Shown here piece by piece: positions 39,043 through 49,756 of a DNA stretch of 64,000 bases; position 1 is the stretch's first letter, and each line of letters opens with the position of its first letter. Position numbers and translations under genes: made by a program. Below the pieces are notes generated by a model, which did no database searches, was not told where the DNA came from, and was given only the letters and a program-made list of their open reading frames with translations. The DNA lies in NCBI RefSeq assembly GCF_001667035.1, contig NZ_LZIR01000008.1:62001-126000 (forward strand), written 5' to 3'. Source of the DNA: Mycobacterium sp. 852002-51057_SCH5723018 (GTDB taxonomy: Bacteria; Actinomycetota; Actinomycetes; Mycobacteriales; Mycobacteriaceae).

Positions 39043-39081
39043 TTTGAGTGTGCGGTGACGGCTTTGAGTGTGCAGTGACGG
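39043..39081 (+). repeat. 20-bp-period direct repeat
   Basis: TTTGAGTGTGC[G/A]GTGACGG occurs twice, at 39043-39061 and 39063-39081, differing by one base. Function unknown. The GAGTGTGCAGT core is also seen, inverted, in the desA3 terminator. Confidence 0.75.
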
Positions 39082-39130
39082 TGCCCGCGATCGGCGTGTC
39101 GCCGCCCTGAGCGCACACACAAGAAAGCTC

Positions 39131-40345
39131 TTAGCCCAACGCCGCCACGGTATCGCCGCGCTGCTCGAACACCCTGGTCCCAGACACCGCCGGGATCACC
39201 GCCGACCTGGTCGGCGCCCGGTTCACCGGGATGTAGCGCTCGCTGGAGCCGCTGACCGGGTCGTAGACGCCGATCGCGCCGGTGACCGGCACCAGCAGCC
39301 GGCCCGCCATCATCACGCCCGGCCCCAACGGCGCGGTCGTCTCGCCCGCGGCGATGGTGTAGCGCGGCGTCAGGCTGTTCGCCTCGAAGACCATGACCGA
39401 ATCGCCGGTCCACCAGGTCACCAGATTGCCCGTCTGCGACACCGCCGCCGATCCCGACGGCGGCTTGGGCAGCAGCGTGCTCGACACGGTGGTGCCGCTG
39501 TCATCGATGATCTCGACCCTGGGCCGTGGTGACGGCAGATACACCGCGGTCTTGTTCTCCCAGACGGTCAGCACGCGGGCACCCGAATCGGGCCCGATCC
39601 CGGGTTCGGCCACGACCTGCTGCTGGGGTTCGTCGTCCTCCTTGCCCGGGCGCAGCAGGACGAGCCGCAGGTCTGCCTGGGCCGCGCAGCTCTCGAGCAC
39701 CGAGACCGCCGACGAGCTGGCCGCCGCCGAGACCAGCCGGCAGCCCGAGTGCAGTCCCCGCGCAGACGGTTTGACCCGGGCGTCGGTCTCGCCGTAGGCG
39801 AGCGTGCGGACCATGTCCGAGCGCCACAGTTCCAGCCGCGTGTCGCCGGCCGACAACACCGTCGTCCCGTCGGAGGACAGGCGCACGCTCGGGTCGGCGT
39901 AGCTGCTGCGGGCCGCCCCACGCCGGCCGGTGGCCCCGTCGAGGCTGCTGACCTGCCCGCATCCGCGGTCGTCCTTGTAGACCGCGACGGCGTAGTGGTA
40001 GACCCACGACACCCCGCACAGGTCGCTGTCGCGGGCGTAGCTCCACCGGGACTGACCAGTGCCCGGATCGCGTCCGTCGACCTGGCGGCCGTCGCCGGTG
40101 GCGACGGTTCCGCTCACTAGGACGGGCGCGGTGGTGGCGGGGCTCCTGGCGGTCCACAGCTGCTTCAGCGTGGCCGGCACGTCCCGCGCCGGAGTCGGGG
40201 CGGGCGCCGGGGTGGCGGCGGGCCGGCTGATGGTGGCCCGGGCGTCGCTGGTCCACCAGATCAGCGACGCGGTTGCGGCGACGACGACCGCGATCGCAGC
40301 GGCGGCCACGATGTCGCCCTTGGTCCGGCGCTCCGGTCTGACCAT
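39131..40345 (-). CDS. Rv3212-family membrane-anchored beta-propeller-like protein
   Basis: A 404-residue protein with one N-terminal transmembrane anchor (IVAAAAIAVVVAATASLIWW) and a Pro/Ala-rich linker. The large outer domain has repeated strand segments such as GTVATGDGRQVDGRDPGTGQ and GAIGVYDPVSGSSERYIPVN, suggesting a PQQ-type propeller. Paired Cys residues (DLCG, RGCG, SGCR, ESCA) fit an extracytoplasmic location. No enzymatic function is known. It lies 15 bp after rhlE on the same strand. Confidence 0.82.
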   Translation of the reverse strand: MVRPERRTKGDIVAAAAIAVVVAATASLIWWTSDARATISRPAATPAPAPTPARDVPATLKQLWTARSPATTAPVLVSGTVATGDGRQVDGRDPGTGQSRWSYARDSDLCGVSWVYHYAVAVYKDDRGCGQVSSLDGATGRRGAARSSYADPSVRLSSDGTTVLSAGDTRLELWRSDMVRTLAYGETDARVKPSARGLHSGCRLVSAAASSSAVSVLESCAAQADLRLVLLRPGKEDDEPQQQVVAEPGIGPDSGARVLTVWENKTAVYLPSPRPRVEIIDDSGTTVSSTLLPKPPSGSAAVSQTGNLVTWWTGDSVMVFEANSLTPRYTIAAGETTAPLGPGVMMAGRLLVPVTGAIGVYDPVSGSSERYIPVNRAPTRSAVIPAVSGTRVFEQRGDTVAALG

Positions 40346-40360
40346 GCCTCGGCGCGGCGC

Positions 40361-41887
40361 CTAGTTGGCGTGCGCGGTGGCGGTGGCTTCGGTCGGCTTG
40401 CGGCGCCGACGACGGCGCCGGCTGGTTGCGGGGTCGCTGGCCGGCGCCTCGGCGGCTGGCTCGCCGCCGGAGCCATTGGTGGCCGCGCCGCCGGCGGAAC
40501 GTCCGGTGGCGGGTTGGCCCCCGCGGGTGCGGCGCCGGGGTGCGCGGGAGCGCTTGCGGGCGGTCTCCGACCCCTCGCCGCCAACCGTGCCGTCGCGTTC
40601 GGGGTCGCGGCGCTTGACCGGCGACTTGCGCGGCACGCCGACCTTGCCCCCGGCCTCGGCGGGGATGCCCAGCTCGGCGTACAGGTGCGGCGAGTTCGAG
40701 TAGGTCTCGGCCGGCTCGGGGGACTCGAGACCCAGCGCCTTGTTGATCAGCGTCCATCGGTGTAGCTCGTCCCAGTCGACGAGCGTGACCGCGACGCCCG
40801 TCTTGCCCGCGCGGCCGGTGCGCCCGATGCGGTGCACGTACGCCTGTTCGTCCTCGGGAATCTGGTAGTTGACGACGTGCGTGACGTCGTCGATGTCGAT
40901 GCCGCGGGCGGCCACGTCGGTGGCCACAAGCACGTCGATGTCGCCGGTGCGGAACGCCTTGAGCGCCTTCTCGCGGGCGACCTGATTCAGATCGCCGTGC
41001 ACGGCGCCGACCTTGAAACCCCGCTCGGACAGCTCGTCGGCGACCTTCTGGGCGGTGCGCTTGGTCCGGGTGAAGATCATGGTCGCGCCGCGGCTCTCGG
41101 CCTGCAGCACGCGGCTGACCAGTTCGATCTTGTCCAGCGCGTGGGCGCGGTAGACGAACTGCTCGGTGGTGTCGTGCACGGCCAGGGAATGCGGCGCCTC
41201 GGCCCGGATGTGGGTCGGTTGGTTCATGAACGTGCGGGCCAGCGTGATGATCGGCCCCGGCATGGTTGCCGAGAACAGCATCGCCTGCCGGTCGGCGGGG
41301 ATCTGACGCAGGATGCGCTCGATGTCGGGGAGGAAGCCGAGGTCGAGCATCTCGTCAGCCTCGTCGAGCACCAGCATCGACAGCCCGCCCAGCTGCAGGT
41401 GGCCCTGTTGGCAGAGGTCGAGCAGCCGGCCGGGGGTGCCCACCACGACGTCGGCGCCGGCGCGCAGCGCGTCGATCTGCGGCTCGTAGGCCCGCCCGCC
41501 GTAGATGGACACCACCGACACGGGTCGGCCATCGTCGGTGGTCAGGTATTTGGCCGCGGTGGCCAGGTCGCCGGTCACCTGCAAGCACAGCTCGCGGGTG
41601 GGCACGACGACCAGGGCCCGTGGCGCTCCGGTGAGCGGCCTGGCGTCGGCGCCGGCGGTGATGCGCTGCAGCAGCGGCACGCCGAAGGCGAACGTCTTGC
41701 CCATGCCGGTACGGGCCTGGCCGATCACGTCGTCGCCGGCGAGCGCCAGCGGCAGGGTCAGTTCCTGGATAGCAAAGGGGCTTTCGATGCCCTGTTCGGC
41801 CAGGGCGCGGACGATTTCGTCGCGAACGCCGAGTTCGGCGAAGGTTGGTTTGGGGGCTAGTTCAGTTGTACTGGTGGGTGTGGTCAT
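40361..41887 (-). CDS. rhlE: DEAD-box RNA helicase RhlE
   Basis: A 508-residue ATP-dependent RNA helicase, orthologue of Rv3211. Motifs in order: Q motif (FAELGV...PFAIQ), I ARTGMGKT, Ia [32 protein letters not shown] to VI including [13 protein letters not shown]. The C-terminal tail of about 110 residues is disordered and rich in Arg, Ala and Gly, as expected for RNA binding. The ATG at 41887 is clear. The 257 bp upstream, shared with a divergent gene, carry no other gene. Confidence 0.95.
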   Translation of the reverse strand: MTTPTSTTELAPKPTFAELGVRDEIVRALAEQGIESPFAIQELTLPLALAGDDVIGQARTGMGKTFAFGVPLLQRITAGADARPLTGAPRALVVVPTRELCLQVTGDLATAAKYLTTDDGRPVSVVSIYGGRAYEPQIDALRAGADVVVGTPGRLLDLCQQGHLQLGGLSMLVLDEADEMLDLGFLPDIERILRQIPADRQAMLFSATMPGPIITLARTFMNQPTHIRAEAPHSLAVHDTTEQFVYRAHALDKIELVSRVLQAESRGATMIFTRTKRTAQKVADELSERGFKVGAVHGDLNQVAREKALKAFRTGDIDVLVATDVAARGIDIDDVTHVVNYQIPEDEQAYVHRIGRTGRAGKTGVAVTLVDWDELHRWTLINKALGLESPEPAETYSNSPHLYAELGIPAEAGGKVGVPRKSPVKRRDPERDGTVGGEGSETARKRSRAPRRRTRGGQPATGRSAGGAATNGSGGEPAAEAPASDPATSRRRRRRRKPTEATATAHAN

Positions 41888-42132
41888 ACGTGGGTGACAA
41901 GCCTTTCGGTGACGGTATCGGTGTCATGTCGGTGTTTCTCTGTCGCGGTCACGCGCGCACGAGTTCCGACTCCGATACGTCGCCGAGTCGCGGCCGCTGC
42001 CCAGTCTGAACGGGCTCGGGCCAGCTGTGCACGCACATTTCGCCGGCGCTGGCGGTAAGGAAATACAGCCATTGCCTACCTGCATGATAGCTGGTCGACA
42101 GCTGGCGCCAATTTTGTGCTAATTCCGCCGAC

Positions 42133-42138
42133 TAGAGT
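42133..42138 (+). promoter_or_regulatory. -10 box of a leaderless gene
   Basis: TAGAGT ends seven bases before the ATG at 42145, which would then be the transcription start. No ribosome binding site is seen. Confidence 0.6.
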
Positions 42139-42144
42139 GTTGCC

Positions 42145-42840
42145 ATGAGCTCGCCCTCCTCCGCCGACCAGGTGGACCATTCGACCACCTCACGGCTGTC
42201 GGCAGATCATCCGGGCGTCAACGAACTGTTCGCCGTGCTGGCGTACGGCGAGATCGCCGCGTTCTACCGGCTCACCGACGAGGCCCGGATGGCGCCCGAC
42301 CTACGCGGACGGATCTCGATGGCCAGCATGGCGGCCGCCGAGATGCAGCACTACGAGCTGCTGCGCGACGCGCTGGAAAGCCGTGGCGTGGACGTTGTTT
42401 CGGCGATGTCGAAGTACGTTTCGGCGCTGGAGAACTACCACCGGTTGACCATGCCGAGTACGTGGCTGGAAGCTTTGGTGAAGACTTACGTCGGCGACGC
42501 CCTGGCCGCCGACCTGTACCTGGAAATCGCCGACGGGCTCCCCGACGAGGTCGCCGACGTGGTGCGGGCGGCGCTATCGGAGACCGGGCACTCCCAGTTC
42601 GTCGTCGCCGAGGTGCGCGCCGCCGTGACCGCCAGCGGCAAGCAGCGCAGCCGGCTGGCGCTGTGGTCTCGTCGCCTGTTCGGCGAGGCGATCACCCAGG
42701 CCCAGTACGTGCTGGCCGAACACGACGAGCTCGTCGACCTGGTGGCATCCGGCCCGGGTGGCCTGGGGCAGCTCACCGCGTTCTTCGACAATCTGCAGCA
42801 GACGCACGACCGGCGGATGCGCGAGCTCGGCCTGAGCTGA
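42145..42840 (+). CDS. Ferritin-like fold protein (MiaE_2 family)
   Basis: A 231-residue protein, orthologue of Rv3210c. It has the ferritin-like helical bundle with metal-ligand pattern E (YGEIAAFYRL), ExxH (AAEMQHYELL), and a second set including ETGHSQF. The family was named for similarity to the tRNA hydroxylase MiaE, but a tRNA-modifying role in mycobacteria is unproven. It is probably leaderless and divergent from rhlE. Confidence 0.85.
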   Translation: MSSPSSADQVDHSTTSRLSADHPGVNELFAVLAYGEIAAFYRLTDEARMAPDLRGRISMASMAAAEMQHYELLRDALESRGVDVVSAMSKYVSALENYHRLTMPSTWLEALVKTYVGDALAADLYLEIADGLPDEVADVVRAALSETGHSQFVVAEVRAAVTASGKQRSRLALWSRRLFGEAITQAQYVLAEHDELVDLVASGPGGLGQLTAFFDNLQQTHDRRMRELGLS

Positions 42841-42843
42841 AAC

Positions 42844-43560
42844 CTAGCGGGTACAGGTGGCCATCGCGCCGTTGTTGGCCGACGCCACCACCGCCTGCCC
42901 GGCGGCGTTGACGATCGCGCAATTGAGCCGGCCGTAGAAGCTGGTGGCGATCACCGACTCGGTCTGCACGCCCGGGTTCAGCACGACCACCTTCGACCAG
43001 GGCAGCGACACGTTGAACTCGGTCTGCGGGTAGCCCCGGGCGTCGGTGTAAGCCACGGTGACCAGGTCCAGCAGCTGCTTGGTCCCGGTCACGGTGTAGA
43101 TCACGGTGCGCGGGTTCAGCGCGGGCTGGGGCGGCGCGACCGTGGGGGCCGGCGCGGCCGTGGGCGCCGGTGACAGGCCGGGCGGCGCGAGGGGCGGCGT
43201 CACCGTGGTGAACGTCTCGGACGGCAGTTGGGCCGCGGATGTGCTGGGCCACGCGCTGGGCGGGGGCATGTGCGTTGAGGTCTTCGGTGTTGGCGGCGCG
43301 GTGGTCAGCGTTCGTGGGGCCGGCCCCACCGTCGCCTTGGTCGAGGCACTGTCGCCGCTGTTGATGATCACGGCGGTCGCGACGGCGCCGACCGCGACCA
43401 CGGCGCCCACAAACGCCACGAGCGGGCGCCAGCGACTGTCGGCCGGCCAGGCGAGCTCGCCGTAGCCGTCGATCCCGGAATCGGCTCCGTCTGCGTCATA
43501 GCCCTCGTCGGGGTAGTCGGGGACTTCGCCGCGAACTAGGCCGAGGGGCTCGGTGACCAT
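42844..43560 (-). CDS. Membrane-anchored Thr/Pro-rich protein (Rv3209-like, MmpS-like)
   Basis: A 238-residue protein. After an acidic cytosolic N-terminus there is one transmembrane segment (LVAFVGAVVAVGAVATAVII), a long Pro/Thr/Ala linker, and a C-terminal beta-rich domain (NPRTVIYTVTGTKQLLDLVTVAYTD) resembling the MmpS domain. No mmpL gene is adjacent. The start ATG at 43560 is preferred over an open frame further upstream. It converges with the ferritin-like gene. Confidence 0.82.
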   Translation of the reverse strand: MVTEPLGLVRGEVPDYPDEGYDADGADSGIDGYGELAWPADSRWRPLVAFVGAVVAVGAVATAVIINSGDSASTKATVGPAPRTLTTAPPTPKTSTHMPPPSAWPSTSAAQLPSETFTTVTPPLAPPGLSPAPTAAPAPTVAPPQPALNPRTVIYTVTGTKQLLDLVTVAYTDARGYPQTEFNVSLPWSKVVVLNPGVQTESVIATSFYGRLNCAIVNAAGQAVVASANNGAMATCTR

Positions 43561-43775
43561 GTTTCTGATGGTGCCGATGTTACCGATGGGACATGGTGGC
43601 GACCGGCCGTCGCGGGCCAGGTTGGCCCAGCTGAAAGCCAATCGTTATGTTGCGACCCGACCGCGTTCGCTTACCGCGAAGCGCGCGACGGGCCCGGGGC
43701 GCACTGCCCGCCGGAAGCGTCCACTAGCCTGCTGCTGACACGTCTGCGACGGCATTACCAACGGAAGGGGCGACC

Positions 43776-44793
<1,018 letters not shown>

Positions 44794-44915
44794 TTACTAC
44801 CCGTGACCCGTTCGCGATTGTCATCGCCACCATCGCCGCTGGCAGAAACGGTGTCGCCCCCTTCGTTCGGGCGCGCCCAGGGCGGCCGCGGTCTCGGCTG
44901 TGCAATCCTGGGGAA

Positions 44916-45950
44916 ATGACGTCCCAGCGGCCCGTGCGTGGCACCGGTCGAGTGCCGGTGCTGCGCGACGAGTGGCGAGAACCGCTTCGGGCGCTGCGCG
45001 ATCCGATCGCGCGGGACGCGGGCCGGCCCCGCTCCGAGCGGGACCGGGCGCGCCAATGGCGTAAACAAACCTGGCTGGGCCGGTTCGTATCCACCTACGG
45101 CTGGCGCGCGTACGCGCTGCCCGCCCTGGTCGTGCTCACCGGACTGGTCATCTACCAGACGGTGACGGGCACCGGCGCGCCCAAACGGACTGCGACGCAG
45201 CAAATCCAGGGTCCGCCGGACATCGGCGCGGTGGGCACGGCGATCATCGACGCACCGCCGCGCGGGCTCGCCGCGTTCGACGCGAACCTGCCGGCCGGGA
45301 CGCTGCCGGACGGCGGGCCCTTCACCGAGGCGGGCGAAAAGAGTTGGCACCTCGTGCCCGGCGCGACGCCGCAGGTGGGTCAGGGCACCGCCAAGGTGTT
45401 CCGGTACACCGTCGAGGTGGAGAACGGCATCGACGCCGCCATGTTCGGCGGCGACAACGCCTTTGCCGAGATGGTCGACCAGACGCTGGCCAATCCCAAG
45501 GGCTGGACGCACAACCCGCAATTCGCGTTTGTGCGCATCGACGGAACTAATGGAGCCAAGCCCGACTTCCGGATCTCGCTGGTTTCCCCGGTCACGGTGC
45601 GCGACGGCTGCGGCTACGAATTCCGGCTGGAAACCTCCTGCTACAACCCGGTATACGGGGCCGACCGGCAGGCGCGGGTGTTCATCAACGAGGCGCGCTG
45701 GGTGCGCGGAGCGGTGCCGTTCGAAGGCGACGTGGGTTCCTATCGCCAGTATGTGATCGACCACGAGGTCGGCCACGCCATCGGGTATGTCCGCCACGAA
45801 CCCTGCGAGCAGCAGGGCGGGCTGGCGCCGGTGATGATGCAACAGACCTTCTCCACGTCGAACGACGACGCCGCCAAGTTTGACCCCGATTTCGTCAAGG
45901 CCGACGGCAAAGTGTGCCGGTTCAACCCCTGGCCGTACCCGATCGCCTAG
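44916..45950 (+). CDS. DUF3152 putative zinc metalloprotease, membrane anchored
   Basis: A 344-residue protein, orthologue of Rv3207c. A basic cytosolic N-terminus of about 60 residues precedes one transmembrane segment (AYALPALVVLTGLVIYQTV). The outer domain contains HEVGHAIGYVRH (His283, His287, His294), the HExxHxxGxxxH motif of metzincin-type proteases. The catalytic Glu284 is present. Extracytoplasmic peptidase activity is therefore likely; no substrate is known. The ATG at 44916 follows TGGGGAA. Confidence 0.87.
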   Translation: MTSQRPVRGTGRVPVLRDEWREPLRALRDPIARDAGRPRSERDRARQWRKQTWLGRFVSTYGWRAYALPALVVLTGLVIYQTVTGTGAPKRTATQQIQGPPDIGAVGTAIIDAPPRGLAAFDANLPAGTLPDGGPFTEAGEKSWHLVPGATPQVGQGTAKVFRYTVEVENGIDAAMFGGDNAFAEMVDQTLANPKGWTHNPQFAFVRIDGTNGAKPDFRISLVSPVTVRDGCGYEFRLETSCYNPVYGADRQARVFINEARWVRGAVPFEGDVGSYRQYVIDHEVGHAIGYVRHEPCEQQGGLAPVMMQQTFSTSNDDAAKFDPDFVKADGKVCRFNPWPYPIA

Positions 45951-46083
45951 CCGTCGCCGGCCCGCGGGAAGCAACGCGGGTAGTGGGGGTGTTGATCTCA
46001 TTGCCGTCGTTTACGACAACTGCTGTGATGGTGGTTGGACGCCGCCAGAGCCTGAATCGCGAAGCTAACCGAGGAGATGTTCG

Positions 46084-47262
<1,179 letters not shown>

Positions 47263-47283
47263 CCCGGTAGGCCCGCCTTATAT

Positions 47284-47327
47284 GGCGGCGACCCGCCGCG
47301 CCCGGCTTCGCCGCGCTTGCGATCGCC
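47284..47327 (-). repeat. GC-rich element, single inverted copy
   Basis: Read on the minus strand it contains GGCGATCGC, AAGCGCGGCG, AAGCCGGGCG and GGCGGGTCGCC, matching the elements at 38914, 48213 and 57281. It lies between moeZ and the next gene, with no tandem copy and no adjacent stop codon on its own strand. Confidence 0.85.
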
Positions 47328-47342
47328 GCGGGAGCGCTCGTT

Positions 47343-47348
47343 TAGGCT
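47343..47348 (+). promoter_or_regulatory. -10 box of a leaderless gene
   Basis: TAGGCT ends seven bases before the GTG at 47355. There is no ribosome binding site. Confidence 0.55.
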
Positions 47349-47354
47349 ACGCGT

Positions 47355-48209
47355 GTGACAGTCGAGCCACCGCCGGAGCATGTGCTGGCGGCGTTCGGTT
47401 TGACCGGTGTCAAGCCCGTGGCCCTGGGCGCCAGCTGGGAGGGCGGCTGGCGGTGCGGCGAAGTCGTCTTGTCGATCGTGGCGGACCACGCCCGCGCGGC
47501 CTGGTCGGCCCGGGTGCGTGAGACGTTGTTTGTCGACGGTGTGCGGCTGGCCCGGCCCGTTCGCTCGACCGACGGGCGCTACGTGGTGTCGGGGTGGCGG
47601 GCGGACACGTTCGTCGCCGGCACGCCGGAGCCCAGGCATGACGAGGTCGTCTCGGCCGCGGTGCGGCTACACGAGGCGACCGGCAAGCTGGAACGCCCCC
47701 GATTCCTGACCCAGGGGCCCACCGCTCCGTGGAGCGACGTCGATGTCTTCATCGCCGCGGACCGCGCCGCGTGGGAGGAACGGCCGTTGGCGTCGGTGCC
47801 GCCTGGCGCGCGGACGGCGCCCCCGTCGGCGGACGCCCAGCGATCGATCGAGCTGATCAACCAGCTCGCCACGTTGCGCAGGCCGACCAAGAGCCCCAAC
47901 CAGCTGGTGCACGGGGACCTTTATGGGACAGTGCTTTTCATCGGCACCGCGGCGCCGGGAATCACCGACATCACGCCGTACTGGCGGCCCGCGTCGTGGG
48001 CCGCTGGCGTGGCCGTCGTCGACGCGCTCTCCTGGGGCGACGCGGACGACGGGCTTATCGAGCGCTGGAACGCCCTGCCGGAGTGGCCGCAGATGTTGTT
48101 GCGCGCGTTGATGTTTCGGCTGGCTGTCCACGCCCTGCACCCGCGGTCGACCGCCGAGGCGTTCCCCGGCCTGGCCCGCACCGCCGCGCTTGTCCGGCTG
48201 GTGCTCTAG
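47355..48209 (+). CDS. TIGR02569-family protein, kinase-like fold
   Basis: A 284-residue actinobacterial protein, orthologue of Rv3205c. HGDLYGTVLF near residue 196 resembles the catalytic loop of aminoglycoside phosphotransferase-type kinases (HGDLxxxN), but the Asn position is not kept, so activity is uncertain. Function unknown. The GTG start appears leaderless. Confidence 0.85.
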   Translation: MTVEPPPEHVLAAFGLTGVKPVALGASWEGGWRCGEVVLSIVADHARAAWSARVRETLFVDGVRLARPVRSTDGRYVVSGWRADTFVAGTPEPRHDEVVSAAVRLHEATGKLERPRFLTQGPTAPWSDVDVFIAADRAAWEERPLASVPPGARTAPPSADAQRSIELINQLATLRRPTKSPNQLVHGDLYGTVLFIGTAAPGITDITPYWRPASWAAGVAVVDALSWGDADDGLIERWNALPEWPQMLLRALMFRLAVHALHPRSTAEAFPGLARTAALVRLVL

Positions 48210-48212
48210 CCC

Positions 48213-48328
48213 AGCCGCGTGGCGACCCGCTGCGCCCGGCTTCGCCGCGCTGGCGATCGCCACTAACTCCAGCCGCGTGGCGACCCGCTGCGCCCGGCTT
48301 CGCCGCGCTTGCGATCGCCACTAACTCC
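48213..48328 (-). repeat. GC-rich stop-codon element, two 58-bp tandem units
   Basis: On the minus strand each unit reads GGAGTTAG, then TGGCGATCGC, GCGCGGCGAAGCCGGGCG and CAGCGGGTCGCCACGCGGCT. The first GGAGTTAG is the true 3' end and stop of the alkyltransferase-like gene; the second is a copy of it. Confidence 0.9.
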
Positions 48329-48629
48329 CGGCCGGGAACTCGTAGCGCGCCTCGGCCAGGGCGATCCGACCGTCGACCGCGAGGACGCCCTCGGCGCGCA
48401 GCAATTCCAGCTGCCGGGTGGTCAGGTGTTGCGCGGGGCGCCCCGACGCGGTGATCACGCGGTGCCAGGGCAGGTCGGAGGAGTCGGTCCGCATGATCCA
48501 TCCGACGATGCGCGGGCTGGAAAGCCCTGCGACGGCGGCGATGTCGCCGTAGGTGGCGACGCGCCCGGATGGGATGGCCGCGACCAGCGACCGCACCCGC
48601 TCGACCTGCTCATCGGTCACCGGCGCCAC
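48321..48629 (-). CDS. Alkyltransferase-like protein (ATL), MGMT family
   Basis: A 102-residue protein with the MGMT DNA-binding fold (GRVATYGDIAAVAGLSSPRIVGWIM). The methyl-acceptor motif PCHRV of true O6-alkylguanine transferases is PWHRV here, with Trp in place of the reactive Cys. Such ATL proteins bind alkylated guanine without repairing it and flag it for nucleotide excision repair. It is the Rv3204 orthologue and lies 3 bp after lipV on the same strand. Confidence 0.92.
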   Translation of the reverse strand: MAPVTDEQVERVRSLVAAIPSGRVATYGDIAAVAGLSSPRIVGWIMRTDSSDLPWHRVITASGRPAQHLTTRQLELLRAEGVLAVDGRIALAEARYEFPAGS

Positions 48630-48632
48630 GGG

Positions 48633-49400
48633 TCAGCCGGCCTCCAGGAGCTCGCGGATCAACGCCGCGACTTCGGTGGGCTTGGCGCTGGGCACCATGT
48701 GGTTGCAGTCGAAATCCAGCAGCGCGAAATCGGCTCCCAGGCGTTGTTGTAGCCCTGCGATCAGCCGGTCGCTGACGTACGGCGGCGAGGTCTGCTTTGC
48801 GCGCACCAACGTCGTCGCCGTTCCGGCCGGCGGCAGCACGATGTCGCGGGCCAACTCGCTCCAGTACGCCATCATCGCCGGCAGGCTGACCCGCCAGCCG
48901 TACCGCCCGTTCGGCAACTCGATCAGATGCTCGTCGATCTCGGCCGCGAGTAGCGCGTAATCCACGTCTGCCCACGATCCGGTCGCCTTCTCCACCCGGG
49001 CTTCCTCGGGGTCCGGGTAGTCGGGGGAGGAAAACATGCCCTGGGCGATGTCGCGCATCCGGCCGCCGTCCAACCCGACGGCCGGATCGAGCAGCAGCAG
49101 GGCCGCCACGCGGTCCGGGCGGGACGCGGCCAGATTCATCGCCAGCGCGCCGCCGAACGAGTGCCCAACCACCAGCACCGGCGCGTCGGCCTCGGCGTCG
49201 AGCAGCGCGCCCAACGCCGCGACGTTGGCGTCGATCGTCCACGGCGCGGCCCACGACGACCTTCCGTGACCCAGCAAATCCGGTGCGGCGATGGCGATTT
49301 CGGGCAGGTAGCCAGACAGGTTTCGCCACCGGCCCCCGTAACCGGTCAGCCCGTGAATGGCGAGCATCCGCACCGGACCGGCCGGACCGTAGCGGTGCAC
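48633..49400 (-). CDS. lipV: Alpha/beta hydrolase LipV
   Basis: A 255-residue serine hydrolase, orthologue of Rv3203. The nucleophile elbow is GHSFGG, preceded by the oxyanion HGLTGYG and followed by the Asp of LLLDPAVGLD and a late His in FDCNHMVPS. There is no signal peptide. A lipase/esterase activity is expected; the natural substrate is not known. The GTG at 49400 gives the family start (MHRYGP). Confidence 0.88.
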   Translation of the reverse strand: MHRYGPAGPVRMLAIHGLTGYGGRWRNLSGYLPEIAIAAPDLLGHGRSSWAAPWTIDANVAALGALLDAEADAPVLVVGHSFGGALAMNLAASRPDRVAALLLLDPAVGLDGGRMRDIAQGMFSSPDYPDPEEARVEKATGSWADVDYALLAAEIDEHLIELPNGRYGWRVSLPAMMAYWSELARDIVLPPAGTATTLVRAKQTSPPYVSDRLIAGLQQRLGADFALLDFDCNHMVPSAKPTEVAALIRELLEAG

Positions 49401-49425
49401 GTGAACATGTTGCCGGGTGCCCGGC

Positions 49426-49632
49426 CTATTGATCGTCGGCCCAATCGTCGTCTGCGGCGGGAACGATGAAAGCCTGCTCGATCACATCGGCTTCGTTGGC
49501 GTCGCGATCCGTGGTGTCGGTCAAGTACGTGGTGTCCAGCCCGGCGTCCTCATCAGCGGCAGGCCGGCTCTGTTCCACCGCGTCCGCTTCCGGTACTCCG
49601 GCATCGGGACCTGTGCCCTCGACGTCGTTCAC
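49426..49632 (-). CDS. Small acidic protein, 68 residues
   Basis: Begins at a GTG (49632) preceded by AAGGAGG at an 11-base spacing, and ends EQAFIVPAADDDWADDQ. It is strongly acidic, with no signal peptide or membrane segment, and is probably disordered. It lies 25 bp upstream of lipV on the same strand, suggesting an operon with lipV and the ATL gene. No function known. Confidence 0.65.
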   Translation of the reverse strand: MNDVEGTGPDAGVPEADAVEQSRPAADEDAGLDTTYLTDTTDRDANEADVIEQAFIVPAADDDWADDQ

Positions 49633-49756
49633 GGTCTTCAACCCCTCCTTACCTTGCGAAGTGCTTCGACTTCCCCTCCAGTATCCGGATCGGAGCATCC
49701 GTCCAACCCCGACAGGCTGGGACCGACCTGTCAGACCCTCCTGATTGCATGCAGTC

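Noticed and set aside
38914..39081. CRISPR array
   Set aside because: The repeats are contiguous 57-bp and 20-bp units without unique spacers of uniform length and no cas genes are nearby.
41884..42072. 62-codon minus-strand ORF in the rhlE upstream gap
   Set aside because: No ribosome binding site or similarity; it overlaps the rhlE start and the promoter region.
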